Part shown: one piece after another, positions 21,077 through 28,829 of the stretch
Layout of the letters: every line of letters starts with the position of its first letter
Numbering within the stretch: position 1 is the stretch's first letter
Assembly (NCBI GenBank): GCA_016214145.1
Contig: JACRPA010000003.1
Span: 333,401 to 397,400 of the forward strand
Length of the DNA stretch: 64,000 nt
From: Rhodocyclales bacterium
Lineage (GTDB): Bacteria > Pseudomonadota > Gammaproteobacteria > Burkholderiales > Rhodocyclaceae
Direction: 5' to 3'
Notes under the pieces: model-generated
Databases searched by the model: none
What the model saw: only the letters and a program-made list of their open reading frames with translations
What the model was told of the DNA's origin: nothing
Program-made: the position numbers and the translations under genes

Positions 21077-22795
21077 ATGCACGAAGGCCTGAAAATCGTT
21101 CTTGTCCTGCTGACTTCAGCCGTCCTCGTGGTGGCGCTGGCGAAGGCGTTTCGCCTGCCCTCGGTGCTGGCCTATCTCGCCATCGGTGTCGCCGTCGGTC
21201 CGCATGCGCTGGGCTGGCTGCGCGAGAGCGAGCAGACCGAGCGGCTGGCCGAGTTCGGCGTGGTGTTCCTGATGTTCACCATCGGCCTCGAATTTTCCCT
21301 GCCGCGCCTCATGGCCATGCGCTGGCAGGTGTTCGGCCTCGGCGGCGCCCAGGTGGCGACGACGACGCTGGCGACCCTGCTCATCGGCCTCGCCGGCGGC
21401 ATTCCCTGGCAGGCGGGGCTGGCGCTGGGGGCGATCCTCGCCATGTCGTCGACCGCCATCGTCGGCCGCCTGCTGGCGGAGAAGCTCGACCTGCACTCCG
21501 CTTCCGGGCGGCGCACCATGAGCGTGCTGCTGTTCCAGGATCTCATGGTGGTGTTCATGCTGATCCTGATCCCCGCCCTGGCCGATGCGTCGCGCGTCGC
21601 CGCGGCGCTGGGGATCGCGCTGGCGCAGACGCTGGCCGTCCTGCTGCTGGTGATCGCCGTCGGGCGGCCCATCCTGCGGCGCTGGTTCGACCTGGTGGTG
21701 CGGCGCAAGTCGGCCGAACTGTTCATGCTCAACGTGCTGTGGGTCACCATGGGGCTGGCCTTCCTCACGGAGTGGGCCGGGCTGTCGCTGACGCTGGGCG
21801 CCTTCCTCGGCGGCATGCTGATCTCCGAGACGATGTACCGCCACCAGGTGGAAGCCGACATCCGCCCCTTCCGCGACGTGCTGCTCGGCCTGTTCTTCAT
21901 CACCATCGGTGCCCAGCTCGACCCGGCCATCGTCTGGCAGCGCATCGAATGGGTGGCGCTGGTGCTGGCCGGACTGGTGGCCGGCAAGGGCCTGCTCATG
22001 CTGATCGTCGCGCGCCTGTCCGGCGCGGACGCGTCCGTCGCCTTTCGCACCGCGGCGCAGCTGGCGCAGGCGGGCGAGTTCGGCTTCGTGCTGATCACGC
22101 TGGCGGCCGAACACAGGCTGCTGGGGCCGGAGGTGGTGCAGCCTTCGCTCGCCGGCATGCTGCTCTCCATGCTGCTGGCGCCCTTCGTCATCGAGCGGGC
22201 GCGGCACTGGAGCACGCGGCTGTCGGGGGACGAATGGCTGCAGCGCTCGGCCGCCCTGCAGGAAGTGGCGGCCCGCGCCTTCAATATTCAGGACCATGCC
22301 ATCGTCTGCGGCTACGGCCGCACGGGCCAGAGCGTCGCCCGCTTCCTGGCCAGGGAGCGCATCCCCTTCATCGCCCTCGACATGGACGCCCATCGCGTTC
22401 AACAGGCGCTGACGGCGGGCGAGAACGTGGTGTTCGGCAACGCCGACCGGCGCGAGGTGCTGCTTGCCGCCGGCCTCGATCGGGCGCGCATCGTCGTCGT
22501 CACCTATCCGGACCTGCCATCGACCATGAAGGCGCTCGCCATCGTGCGCGGCCGCCGCCCCGATCTGCCCGTTGTCGTGCGCGCGGCCGACGATGCCCAC
22601 CTGGATGAACTCAAGCGCGCCGGCGCGACCGAGGTGGTGCCGGAGGTCATGGAGGGCAGCCTGATGCTGGCGGCGCAGACCCTGTTGCGGCTCGACGTGC
22701 CGCTGCGCCGCGTGCTTCACGATATCGAGGAGGTGCGCGGGCAGCGCTATGAACTGCTGCGCGAGCGTTATCGCGACGCCGCACATAAGGAATGA
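21077..22795 (+). CDS. Monovalent cation:proton antiporter, KefB/CPA2 type
   Basis: The 572-residue membrane protein has an N-terminal Na+/H+ exchanger domain with about 12 helices (residues 5-385) and a C-terminal TrkA-N (RCK) nucleotide-binding domain (about 405-520) whose Rossmann loop reads YGRTGQSVARFLA. CPA2 proteins move K+ or Na+ against H+ and are gated by nucleotides or glutathione adducts. Segment FLMFTIGLEFSLPRL is typical of KefB/C. Length is in the family range (about 560-620). No ancillary KefF/KefG flavoprotein gene is next to it. It follows the antiporter gene and a terminator, so it probably has its own promoter. Confidence 0.9.
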   Translation: MHEGLKIVLVLLTSAVLVVALAKAFRLPSVLAYLAIGVAVGPHALGWLRESEQTERLAEFGVVFLMFTIGLEFSLPRLMAMRWQVFGLGGAQVATTTLATLLIGLAGGIPWQAGLALGAILAMSSTAIVGRLLAEKLDLHSASGRRTMSVLLFQDLMVVFMLILIPALADASRVAAALGIALAQTLAVLLLVIAVGRPILRRWFDLVVRRKSAELFMLNVLWVTMGLAFLTEWAGLSLTLGAFLGGMLISETMYRHQVEADIRPFRDVLLGLFFITIGAQLDPAIVWQRIEWVALVLAGLVAGKGLLMLIVARLSGADASVAFRTAAQLAQAGEFGFVLITLAAEHRLLGPEVVQPSLAGMLLSMLLAPFVIERARHWSTRLSGDEWLQRSAALQEVAARAFNIQDHAIVCGYGRTGQSVARFLARERIPFIALDMDAHRVQQALTAGENVVFGNADRREVLLAAGLDRARIVVVTYPDLPSTMKALAIVRGRRPDLPVVVRAADDAHLDELKRAGATEVVPEVMEGSLMLAAQTLLRLDVPLRRVLHDIEEVRGQRYELLRERYRDAAHKE

Positions 22796-22882
22796 TTCTT
22801 CCCCGCACCGTCTCCTTCATCACCGTCGCGCGTCCGATGCGCCCGGCCGATTGACGCCATTCCCCCATGAATTGCAGGGGGA

Positions 22883-22932
22883 TAGGGGTTTACCCTAGAC
22901 GCCTTGATTTGGTGCATTCGAAAGTTTAGGAT
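22883..22932 (+). promoter_or_regulatory. Candidate promoter and operator for the TRAP transporter operon
   Basis: TTGATT (22904-22909), 17 bp, TAGGAT (22927-22932) form a plausible sigma-70 promoter. Just upstream, TAGGG-GTTTA-CCCTA (22883-22897) is a perfect 5-bp inverted repeat that could be an operator. The rest of this 250-bp gap shows no gene. Confidence 0.4.
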
Positions 22933-23045
22933 CAAACGATCTTTTGAATGGCGCGGTCGCAGGCCATCCCTGCCCTGCCTGAAGATGAGAGAGGCAAACA
23001 GCCTCCGTTTGTTCCAATCACAACAACACACCGAAGGAGAGAGTC

Positions 23046-24206
23046 ATGAGCAATGAGAACAAACCCGAAGACAAGAAACTGTCCCGTCGTTCCTTCCTGA
23101 GCAAGGCCGCCGCCGGCACCGCCGGCGCCGCCGCGCTGGGCTTCCCGATGATCTCGGTGGCGCAGTCGCCGATCTCCATGCGCTGGCAGTCGACCTGGCC
23201 GGCGAAGGACATCTTCCACGAATACGCGCAGGACTTCGCCAGCAAGGTGAACGGCATGTCCGGCGGCCGCCTGAAGATCGAGGTGCTGCCGGCCGGCGCC
23301 GTGGTGAAGGCCTTCGACCTGCTCGACGCCGTTTCCAAGGGCACGCTCGACGGCGGCCATGGCGTGGTCGCCTACTGGTACGGCAAGAACTCCGCCGTGG
23401 CGCTGTGGGGCTCCGGCCCGGCCTACGGCATGGACCCGAACATGGTGCTGGCCTGGCACAACTACGGCGGCGGCAAGCAGCTGCTCGACGAGGTCTACAA
23501 GAGCCTCAACCTCGACGTGCAGTCCTTCCTCTACGGCCCGATGCCGACGCAGCCCTTCGGCTGGTTCAAGAAGCCGATCACCAAGGCCGAGGACGTCAAG
23601 GGCATGAAGTTCCGCACCGTCGGCCTGGCCGTCGACATCTACAAGGACATGGGCGTGGCGGTGAATCCGCTGCCCGGCGGCGAGATCGTGCCGGCGATCG
23701 ACCGCGGCCTGATCGACGGCGCCGAATTCAACAACGCCTCGTCCGATCGCCTGCTCGGCTTCCCCGACGTCAGCAAGGTGTGCATGCTGCAGAGCTTCCA
23801 CCAGTGCTCGGAGCAGTTCGAGATCCTCTTCAACAAGAAGAAGTACGATTCGCTGCCGGCCGAGCTGAAGACGATCATCAACCATGCCGTCGAAGCCTCC
23901 TCGGCCGACATGTCGTGGAAGGCCATCGACCGCTACTCGAAGGACTACATCGAGATGCAGGAGAAGCAGGGCGTCAAGTTCTACAAGACGCCGGACGCCA
24001 TCCTGCGCCGCCAGCTCGAGGCCTGGGACAAGATCATTGCCGCGAAGAGCGCCGAGAACCCGACCTTCAAGAAGATCAACGACTCCATGCGCGACTTCGC
24101 CCAGCGCGCCTGCCGCTGGCAGAACGACACGCTGGTCGATTACAAGATGGCCTACAACCACTTCTTCGCCAAGAAGGGCGCCGCGCCCGCCAAGAAGAAG
24201 GGCTGA
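23046..24206 (+). CDS. dctP: TRAP transporter substrate-binding protein (DctP family)
   Basis: A 386-residue periplasmic binding protein. The N-terminus has a Tat signal (SRRSFLSKAAAGTAG) ending before about residue 38, so export is probably folded through the Tat system. The mature part is the DctP/TAXI-like fold of the mannitol/chloroaromatic class (RWQSTWPAKDIFHEYA, MKFRTVGLAVDIYKDMG). The conserved arginine that usually grips the substrate carboxylate is in the KFRTVG segment. ATG at 23046 has AAGGAGAGAG upstream. It is followed by dctQ and dctM, completing a three-part Na+-driven uptake system. Substrate is probably an organic or oxo acid. Confidence 0.9.
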   Translation: MSNENKPEDKKLSRRSFLSKAAAGTAGAAALGFPMISVAQSPISMRWQSTWPAKDIFHEYAQDFASKVNGMSGGRLKIEVLPAGAVVKAFDLLDAVSKGTLDGGHGVVAYWYGKNSAVALWGSGPAYGMDPNMVLAWHNYGGGKQLLDEVYKSLNLDVQSFLYGPMPTQPFGWFKKPITKAEDVKGMKFRTVGLAVDIYKDMGVAVNPLPGGEIVPAIDRGLIDGAEFNNASSDRLLGFPDVSKVCMLQSFHQCSEQFEILFNKKKYDSLPAELKTIINHAVEASSADMSWKAIDRYSKDYIEMQEKQGVKFYKTPDAILRRQLEAWDKIIAAKSAENPTFKKINDSMRDFAQRACRWQNDTLVDYKMAYNHFFAKKGAAPAKKKG

Positions 24207-24267
24207 GCATCGCCCGCCGATTCCGCCCGGCAGCCGCCGGGCGGATTGTCTCCGCCAGGAATCCCCC

Positions 24268-24888
24268 ATGCAGAAGCTGCTGCTCTTCGTCGACAAGGCG
24301 AGCACCCTGGCCGGCCATGTCACCGGCTGGGCCATCGTCGTCCTCACCGGCCTGATTTCCTGGGAGGTGTTCTCCCGCTATGTGCTGAACGTGCCGCACG
24401 CCTGGGTGCTCGACGCCCAGATCATGCTCTACGGCCTGCTCTTCATGATGGCCGGCGCCTACACGCTGGCCAAGAGCGGCCACGTGCGCGGCGACGTCCT
24501 CTACGGTTTCTTTAAACCGCGCACCCAGGCCGTCATCGACCTGGTGCTCTACATCCTGTTTTTCCTGCCCGGCATCTTCGCCCTGACCTACGCCGGCTGG
24601 ATCTTCGCCAACGAATCGCTGGCGATCCACGAGCAGACCTTCAGCCCCGAGCCGCTGCCGCTGTATCCCTTCAAGTTCGTCATTCCGCTCGCCGGCATTT
24701 TCCTGATGTTCCAGGGGGTGGTCGAGATCGCCCGCTGCGTCATCTGCCTGCGCGACGGCGCCTGGCCCTCGCGCGAGGAGGACGTCGAGGAGGTCGACGT
24801 CGACAAGCTGAAGGAGATGGTGCACGTCAAGGACGAGGACATCGCCAAGCTGGATGAATTCGTCCTGAAGCAGGAGGCGCACAAGTGA
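24268..24888 (+). CDS. dctQ: TRAP transporter small membrane subunit (DctQ)
   Basis: 206 residues with four hydrophobic helices and the motif SWEVFSRYVLNVPHAWVLDAQ that marks DctQ. The C-terminal 45 residues are highly charged (EEDVEEVDVDKLKEMVHVKDEDI, here quoted in part as EEDVEEVDVDKL), longer than in typical DctQ. It would stabilise the large permease. The stop overlaps the GTG start of dctM. Confidence 0.88.
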   Translation: MQKLLLFVDKASTLAGHVTGWAIVVLTGLISWEVFSRYVLNVPHAWVLDAQIMLYGLLFMMAGAYTLAKSGHVRGDVLYGFFKPRTQAVIDLVLYILFFLPGIFALTYAGWIFANESLAIHEQTFSPEPLPLYPFKFVIPLAGIFLMFQGVVEIARCVICLRDGAWPSREEDVEEVDVDKLKEMVHVKDEDIAKLDEFVLKQEAHK

Positions 24889-26825
24889 AGAAGGAACTGC
24901 GCTTCGGCTTCGGCCTGATGGCCCTCATCCTCCTCACCACGGCGGTGCTGATGCCGTGGGGCAACCTGACCAACGGCCATCTCGGGCTGCTCATGCTTTC
25001 GCTGGTGGTGGTGGCCATCATGCTCGGCTTCCCCACCGCCTTCACCCTGATGGGCATGGGCGTCTTCTTCGCCTGGCTCGCCTACAACAGTTCGAGCCCG
25101 GAGCTCGCCGTGCGGCAGACGCTCGACCTGATGGTGCAGCGCGCCTACTCGGTGATGAGCAACGACGTGCTGATCTCGATTCCGCTGTTCGTCTTCATGG
25201 GCTACCTGGTCGAGCGCGCCAACCTGATCGAGAAGCTGTTCAAGAGCATCCACCTGGCGCTGGCGCGCATCCCCGGCTCGCTCGCCGTGGCCACCCTCAT
25301 CACCTGCGCCATCTTCGCCACCGCCACCGGCATCGTCGGCGCGGTGGTGACCCTGATGGGCCTGCTCGCCTTCCCGGCCATGCTGCGCCACGGCTACGAC
25401 ATCAAGCTGTCGGCCGGCGTCATCACCGCCGGCGGCTGCCTCGGCATCCTCATCCCGCCCTCGGTGCTGCTGATCGTCTATGGCGCCACCGCCGGCGTCT
25501 CGGTGGTGCAGCTCTATGCCGGCGCCTTCTTCCCCGGCATCATGCTGGCCGGCCTGTATGTCGGCTACGTCATCCTCATGGCCAAGTGGAAGCCGCAGCT
25601 GGCGCCGCCGCTGTCGGCGGAAGACCGCATCGTGCCGCTGCCGCCGCACAACCGGACCATCGCCGATGCCCTCGGCCGCAAGGCGCTGCCCGCGCTGCTC
25701 GCCGCTCTCAAGGGCCGCATCAACGCCACTGTGCCGACGCGCGCCATCCTCAAGCAGCTGATGATCGTGCTGCTGCCCGCCGCGGTGTGGTTCGGCGGCA
25801 TGGGGCTGATGTACCGCACGGTCACCGCGCCGCCGGAGGTGGTGGACACGTCCGGCCTGCAGGAAATGGGCTCCGGGTCGGCCGCCGCCGGGGAAGAAGC
25901 CGACGAAGGCGAGAAGGAGAAGGCCGAGGGCATTTCCGAGCCCGAGGAGGAAGGGGCGGAAGGCGTCAAGGAGCCGCCCGCGGACGGCGTCAAGGAAGCG
26001 GCCACCGCGGAGAAACCCGCCGCCGCGGAAAAGCCCGAGACGCCCGCGCCCGCCGTCGAGGCCGAACGCCAGCCGGCGCCGCTGGGCTACTGGATCGCGC
26101 TGGCCGCCGGCACGCTGGCCGTCGCCTCCTTCTACTGGATCTTCGACTTCGCCCGGCTGGAAATCTTCAAGATGCTGCTGGCGTCGTTCTTCCCGCTGGC
26201 GGTGCTGATTCTCGCCGTGCTCGGCTCCATCGTCTTCGGCCTGGCCACGCCGACCGAAGCGGCGGCCGTCGGCTCGCTCGGCGGCATCCTGCTGGCGGCG
26301 GCCTACCGGCGGCTCAACCTGGGCGTGCTGAAGGAGTCGGTGTTCCTCACGGCGAAGACCTCGGCCATGGTGTGCTGGCTGTTCGTCGGTTCCTCGATCT
26401 TCTCGGCCGCCTTCGCGCTCCTCGGCGGGCAGGAGCTCATCGAGCGGTGGGTGCTGTCGCTCGACATGACGCCGCTGCAGTTCATGATCCTCGCCCAGTT
26501 CATCATCTTCATCCTCGGCTGGCCGCTGGAGTGGACCGAGATCATCGTCATCTTCATGCCGATCTTCATCCCGCTGCTGGCGCACTTCAACGTCGACCCG
26601 CTGTTCTTCGGCCTGCTGGTGGCGCTCAACCTGCAGACGGCCTTCCTCAGCCCGCCGGTGGCGATGGCGGCGTTCTACCTGAAGGGCGTTTCGCCGCCGC
26701 ACGTCACGCTGAACCAGATCTTCGCCGGCATGATGCCCTTTATGGGCATCCAGGTGCTGGCGCTGGCGCTGCTCTATGTCTTCCCGGACATCGGGCTGTG
26801 GCTGCCGAGGGTTCTCTATAAGTAA
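24885..26825 (+). CDS. dctM: TRAP transporter large permease (DctM) with long charged insertion
   Basis: A 646-residue inner-membrane permease, compared with about 430 residues for an ordinary DctM. The N-terminal half (1-250) and C-terminal half (390-646, ending IGLWLPRVLYK) match DctM helices, with the marker GGCLGILIPPSVLL. Between them lies an additional stretch with two hydrophobic helices around a Glu/Ala/Pro/Lys-rich segment (about residues 317-393). GTG at 24885 overlaps the dctQ stop and has CAGGAGG upstream. The last 33 bases recur beyond vapC at 27570. Confidence 0.9.
   Translation: MKKELRFGFGLMALILLTTAVLMPWGNLTNGHLGLLMLSLVVVAIMLGFPTAFTLMGMGVFFAWLAYNSSSPELAVRQTLDLMVQRAYSVMSNDVLISIPLFVFMGYLVERANLIEKLFKSIHLALARIPGSLAVATLITCAIFATATGIVGAVVTLMGLLAFPAMLRHGYDIKLSAGVITAGGCLGILIPPSVLLIVYGATAGVSVVQLYAGAFFPGIMLAGLYVGYVILMAKWKPQLAPPLSAEDRIVPLPPHNRTIADALGRKALPALLAALKGRINATVPTRAILKQLMIVLLPAAVWFGGMGLMYRTVTAPPEVVDTSGLQEMGSGSAAAGEEADEGEKEKAEGISEPEEEGAEGVKEPPADGVKEAATAEKPAAAEKPETPAPAVEAERQPAPLGYWIALAAGTLAVASFYWIFDFARLEIFKMLLASFFPLAVLILAVLGSIVFGLATPTEAAAVGSLGGILLAAAYRRLNLGVLKESVFLTAKTSAMVCWLFVGSSIFSAAFALLGGQELIERWVLSLDMTPLQFMILAQFIIFILGWPLEWTEIIVIFMPIFIPLLAHFNVDPLFFGLLVALNLQTAFLSPPVAMAAFYLKGVSPPHVTLNQIFAGMMPFMGIQVLALALLYVFPDIGLWLPRVLYK
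26790..26822 (+). repeat. Direct repeat, copy 1 (3' end of dctM)
   Basis: These 33 bases encode the final residues of DctM (GLWLPRVLYK). A copy with four mismatches lies exactly 780 bp downstream at 27570-27602, so the two copies flank vapBC. Confidence 0.85.
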
Positions 26826-26842
26826 GGATTGCATCTCGTCAT

Positions 26843-26860
26843 CTGATGTTGTAGCATCAG
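26843..26860 (+). promoter_or_regulatory. Candidate VapB operator
   Basis: CTGATG-TTGTAG-CATCAG is a perfect 6-bp inverted repeat with a 6-bp centre, 28 bp before the vapB ATG. Antitoxins of this class usually bind such palindromes to autoregulate the pair. Confidence 0.5.
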
Positions 26861-26888
26861 CGCATCAAACTGAGGTTTGGAGGTTTCG

Positions 26889-27140
26889 ATGCGTACCACT
26901 CTGGATATCGACGATGAGGTGTTGATGGCGGCGAAGGAACTGGCGCGCCGTGAAAGCAAGACGGCCGGCCAGGTCATTTCCGAGCTGGCCAGGCGAGCGA
27001 TGACGCAGCACGTCCAGGCGGACGGTGCGCAATCGGTGCGCGAGCCGGAGGCCTTCTATGGCTTTCGCCCCTTCGCCTCGCGGGGCGCGGTGGTAAGCAA
27101 CGAACAGATCGATCGCCTGCGCGACGACGAGGGCATCTGA
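26889..27140 (+). CDS. vapB: VapB-type antitoxin
   Basis: An 83-residue antitoxin with the ribbon-helix-helix start MRTTLDIDDEVLMAAKELA that binds DNA, and a C-terminal part that would block the toxin. ATG at 26889 is chosen over 26877 because TTGGAGG lies just upstream and MRTTLDID is the family start. Its stop overlaps the vapC start by TGATG. It is the first gene of a two-gene toxin-antitoxin module inserted after dctM. Confidence 0.88.
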   Translation: MRTTLDIDDEVLMAAKELARRESKTAGQVISELARRAMTQHVQADGAQSVREPEAFYGFRPFASRGAVVSNEQIDRLRDDEGI

Positions 27141-27568
27141 TGCGGGCCTTGCTCGACGTGAATGTGCTGATCGCGCTGCTCGACCAGGGCCATCTGCACC
27201 ACGCCGCCGCGCGCGACTGGCTGTCGCGCAACATCAAGCACGGATGGGCCTCCTGCCCGCTGACGCAGAATGGCTGCATCCGCATCCTTTCCCAGCCGGC
27301 CTATCCCGGCGCGCTGCCACCGGCGGCGGTGGCAGCACGGTTGACTGCCGCCACGACAACCGACTGGCACGACTTCTGGCCGGACTCGCTCAGTCTGCTC
27401 GATGGCGGCAGCGTGAACTGGAACGGCGTGCTCGGTTCGCGTCAGGTGACGGATATCTACCTGCTTGCGCTGGCCGTGAATCGGCGCGGGCGACTGGTCA
27501 CCTTCGATCGTGCGATCCCGCTGCAGGCTGTGCCCGGCGCCAAGGCAAAACACCTCGTCGTTATCTGA
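27140..27568 (+). CDS. vapC: VapC-type PIN-domain toxin ribonuclease
   Basis: A 142-residue PIN-domain protein. It begins MRALLDVNVLIALLD, with the first catalytic aspartate (D6), and carries the later acidic pair in the DIYLLALAVNRRGRLVTFD segment. PIN toxins cut RNA (tRNA or rRNA) with a divalent metal when free of antitoxin. The sequence belongs to the VapC group of about 140 residues with GWASCPLTQNG in the middle. Translation is coupled to vapB. Confidence 0.88.
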   Translation: MRALLDVNVLIALLDQGHLHHAAARDWLSRNIKHGWASCPLTQNGCIRILSQPAYPGALPPAAVAARLTAATTTDWHDFWPDSLSLLDGGSVNWNGVLGSRQVTDIYLLALAVNRRGRLVTFDRAIPLQAVPGAKAKHLVVI

Positions 27569-27569
27569 G

Positions 27570-27602
27570 ATCGGACTGTGGCTGCCGAGGGTGCTGTATA
27601 AA
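27570..27602 (+). repeat. Direct repeat, copy 2 (dctM 3' end remnant)
   Basis: Matches 26790-26822 in 29 of 33 positions and begins just after the vapC stop. In the dctM frame it reads IGLWLPRVLYK and then continues to a new stop, LSAR. It looks like a displaced end of dctM. Confidence 0.85.
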
Positions 27603-27609
27603 TTGTCGG

Positions 27610-28434
27610 CTAGATGCGAGCGACGGCCGGACTGACCGCGGCTTCCTGGCGGTGCCGTCCGGCCACGGCGGCCAGGACGGCAAGCGCAAGCATTTTTGGA
27701 CGTTCCGCGATGCCGAACGATCTTGCCGGATCGCCGCGCGGGTCGATCTCCACCACCTTGGTGCCGGCCTTGACCGAAGCCCCGGCATGGGTGATGCCGC
27801 GCAGGCAACCGTCGAGCGGCGCCCGGATGACGGCAGTGCCTATGCAGGCCACCGTCTCCCCGCGACTGACTTTTGCGCCAATGACGCAGCCGGTCTCGAA
27901 ACGGCCGTCGGCCGGCGCATAGACGTAGCGCTCGCGGCCGTGGCCGTCGATCGGCCGCGGCTCGCCCGATAGCGGCAGCGAGGATCCGGCCTCGATGATC
28001 CTGCCCAGCGCTTCCCAGGCCGTTTCCACGACGAGATCGGTGGTTTCACCGGCGACGAAATTGGGTCCGAGGCCGATGGTCAGCGGCGCCAGGCCGGCCT
28101 GCCTTTCGGGCACCGATCGCTTGTTCATGCGCGCATCGATCAGAACCTGCGGCCGGAGATAGTCGATGAGCTTCATGAAACCCAGCGCCGCGAGGGGCAC
28201 CTCCCTGCGCTGCTCCAGCATCCGGCGGATCGAGAAGACATCTGCCGTCCGCCTGCCGGTAACGCCATCCAGGGTCGCGCTTTCGTCGAACATGGCGTTG
28301 GTGAAGGCCATGCCGCGTCGGGCGAAGCTCGGCTCCGCGACGTCGTGGATCAGCACCGCATGTCCCGCTGAGAAAAGCGCATGGGCCACGGCGGAACCGA
28401 TGTCGCCACAGCCGCGAACGAGACAGAGCGTCAT
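27610..28434 (-). CDS. yqeB: YqeB/EF2563-family molybdenum hydroxylase accessory protein
   Basis: The 274-residue protein matches the EF2563 family, associated with selenium-dependent molybdenum hydroxylases. It has an N-terminal Rossmann-like part (LVRGCGDIGSAVAHALF, like XdhC proteins) and a C-terminal part with a biotinyl/lipoyl-like fold (CVIGAKVSRGETVACIGTA). The biochemical role in the family is not established; a part in labile selenium or cofactor insertion has been proposed. Here it is the last gene of a DMSO-reductase-family operon (module A), not next to a hydroxylase, which is unusual. It lies 3 bp after the preceding gene. Confidence 0.85.
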   Translation of the reverse strand: MTLCLVRGCGDIGSAVAHALFSAGHAVLIHDVAEPSFARRGMAFTNAMFDESATLDGVTGRRTADVFSIRRMLEQRREVPLAALGFMKLIDYLRPQVLIDARMNKRSVPERQAGLAPLTIGLGPNFVAGETTDLVVETAWEALGRIIEAGSSLPLSGEPRPIDGHGRERYVYAPADGRFETGCVIGAKVSRGETVACIGTAVIRAPLDGCLRGITHAGASVKAGTKVVEIDPRGDPARSFGIAERPKMLALAVLAAVAGRHRQEAAVSPAVARI

Positions 28435-28437
28435 CTT

Positions 28438-28827
28438 TTAGCCGTTCGACACGATTTGCCGGTGATGCTCGGCGACCGAGTCGAGCGCCTGCTCCAGCGG
28501 CATGCCGGCTTCGACGCGATCCATGATCAGCCGCTGCAGGATGGCGCCGAGCATCTCGCCGTTCGGCCGCATCGGCTCGGCCATCTCGCGCAGGAACTCG
28601 CAGGTCGGCGGATCGTAGGCGAGGCTGGCCAGCATCGACTCCACCGTTTTGTTGGTGGCGAGGACGTGGCAGAGGTCATAGAGAAGGTCGGCCGTCTGCG
28701 CCGCCTGCTCGGGCGAAGCCGGGCCGAGATTGCCGCGCACCTCCGCGGCGAGATCGCGGCGGAAATCCTCCAGCGCGTAGCCGACTTCTCCCTTGACGAC
28801 CTGCTCGGGCGTGAATTCCCATTCCAT
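28438..28827 (-). CDS. Unknown protein of module A (129 residues)
   Basis: Not recognised. The predicted protein is soluble, acidic and mostly helical, without signal peptide, membrane helix or cysteine cluster motif (two single cysteines at about 53 and 75). It begins MEWEFTPEQVVKGEVGYALEDF and contains ILQRLIMDRVEAGMP. It sits 2 bp after the ferredoxin gene and 3 bp before yqeB in the same operon, so it is expressed with the module A molybdoenzyme. A role as assembly factor or regulator would be guesswork. Confidence 0.75.
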   Translation of the reverse strand: MEWEFTPEQVVKGEVGYALEDFRRDLAAEVRGNLGPASPEQAAQTADLLYDLCHVLATNKTVESMLASLAYDPPTCEFLREMAEPMRPNGEMLGAILQRLIMDRVEAGMPLEQALDSVAEHHRQIVSNG

Positions 28828-28829
28828 GG

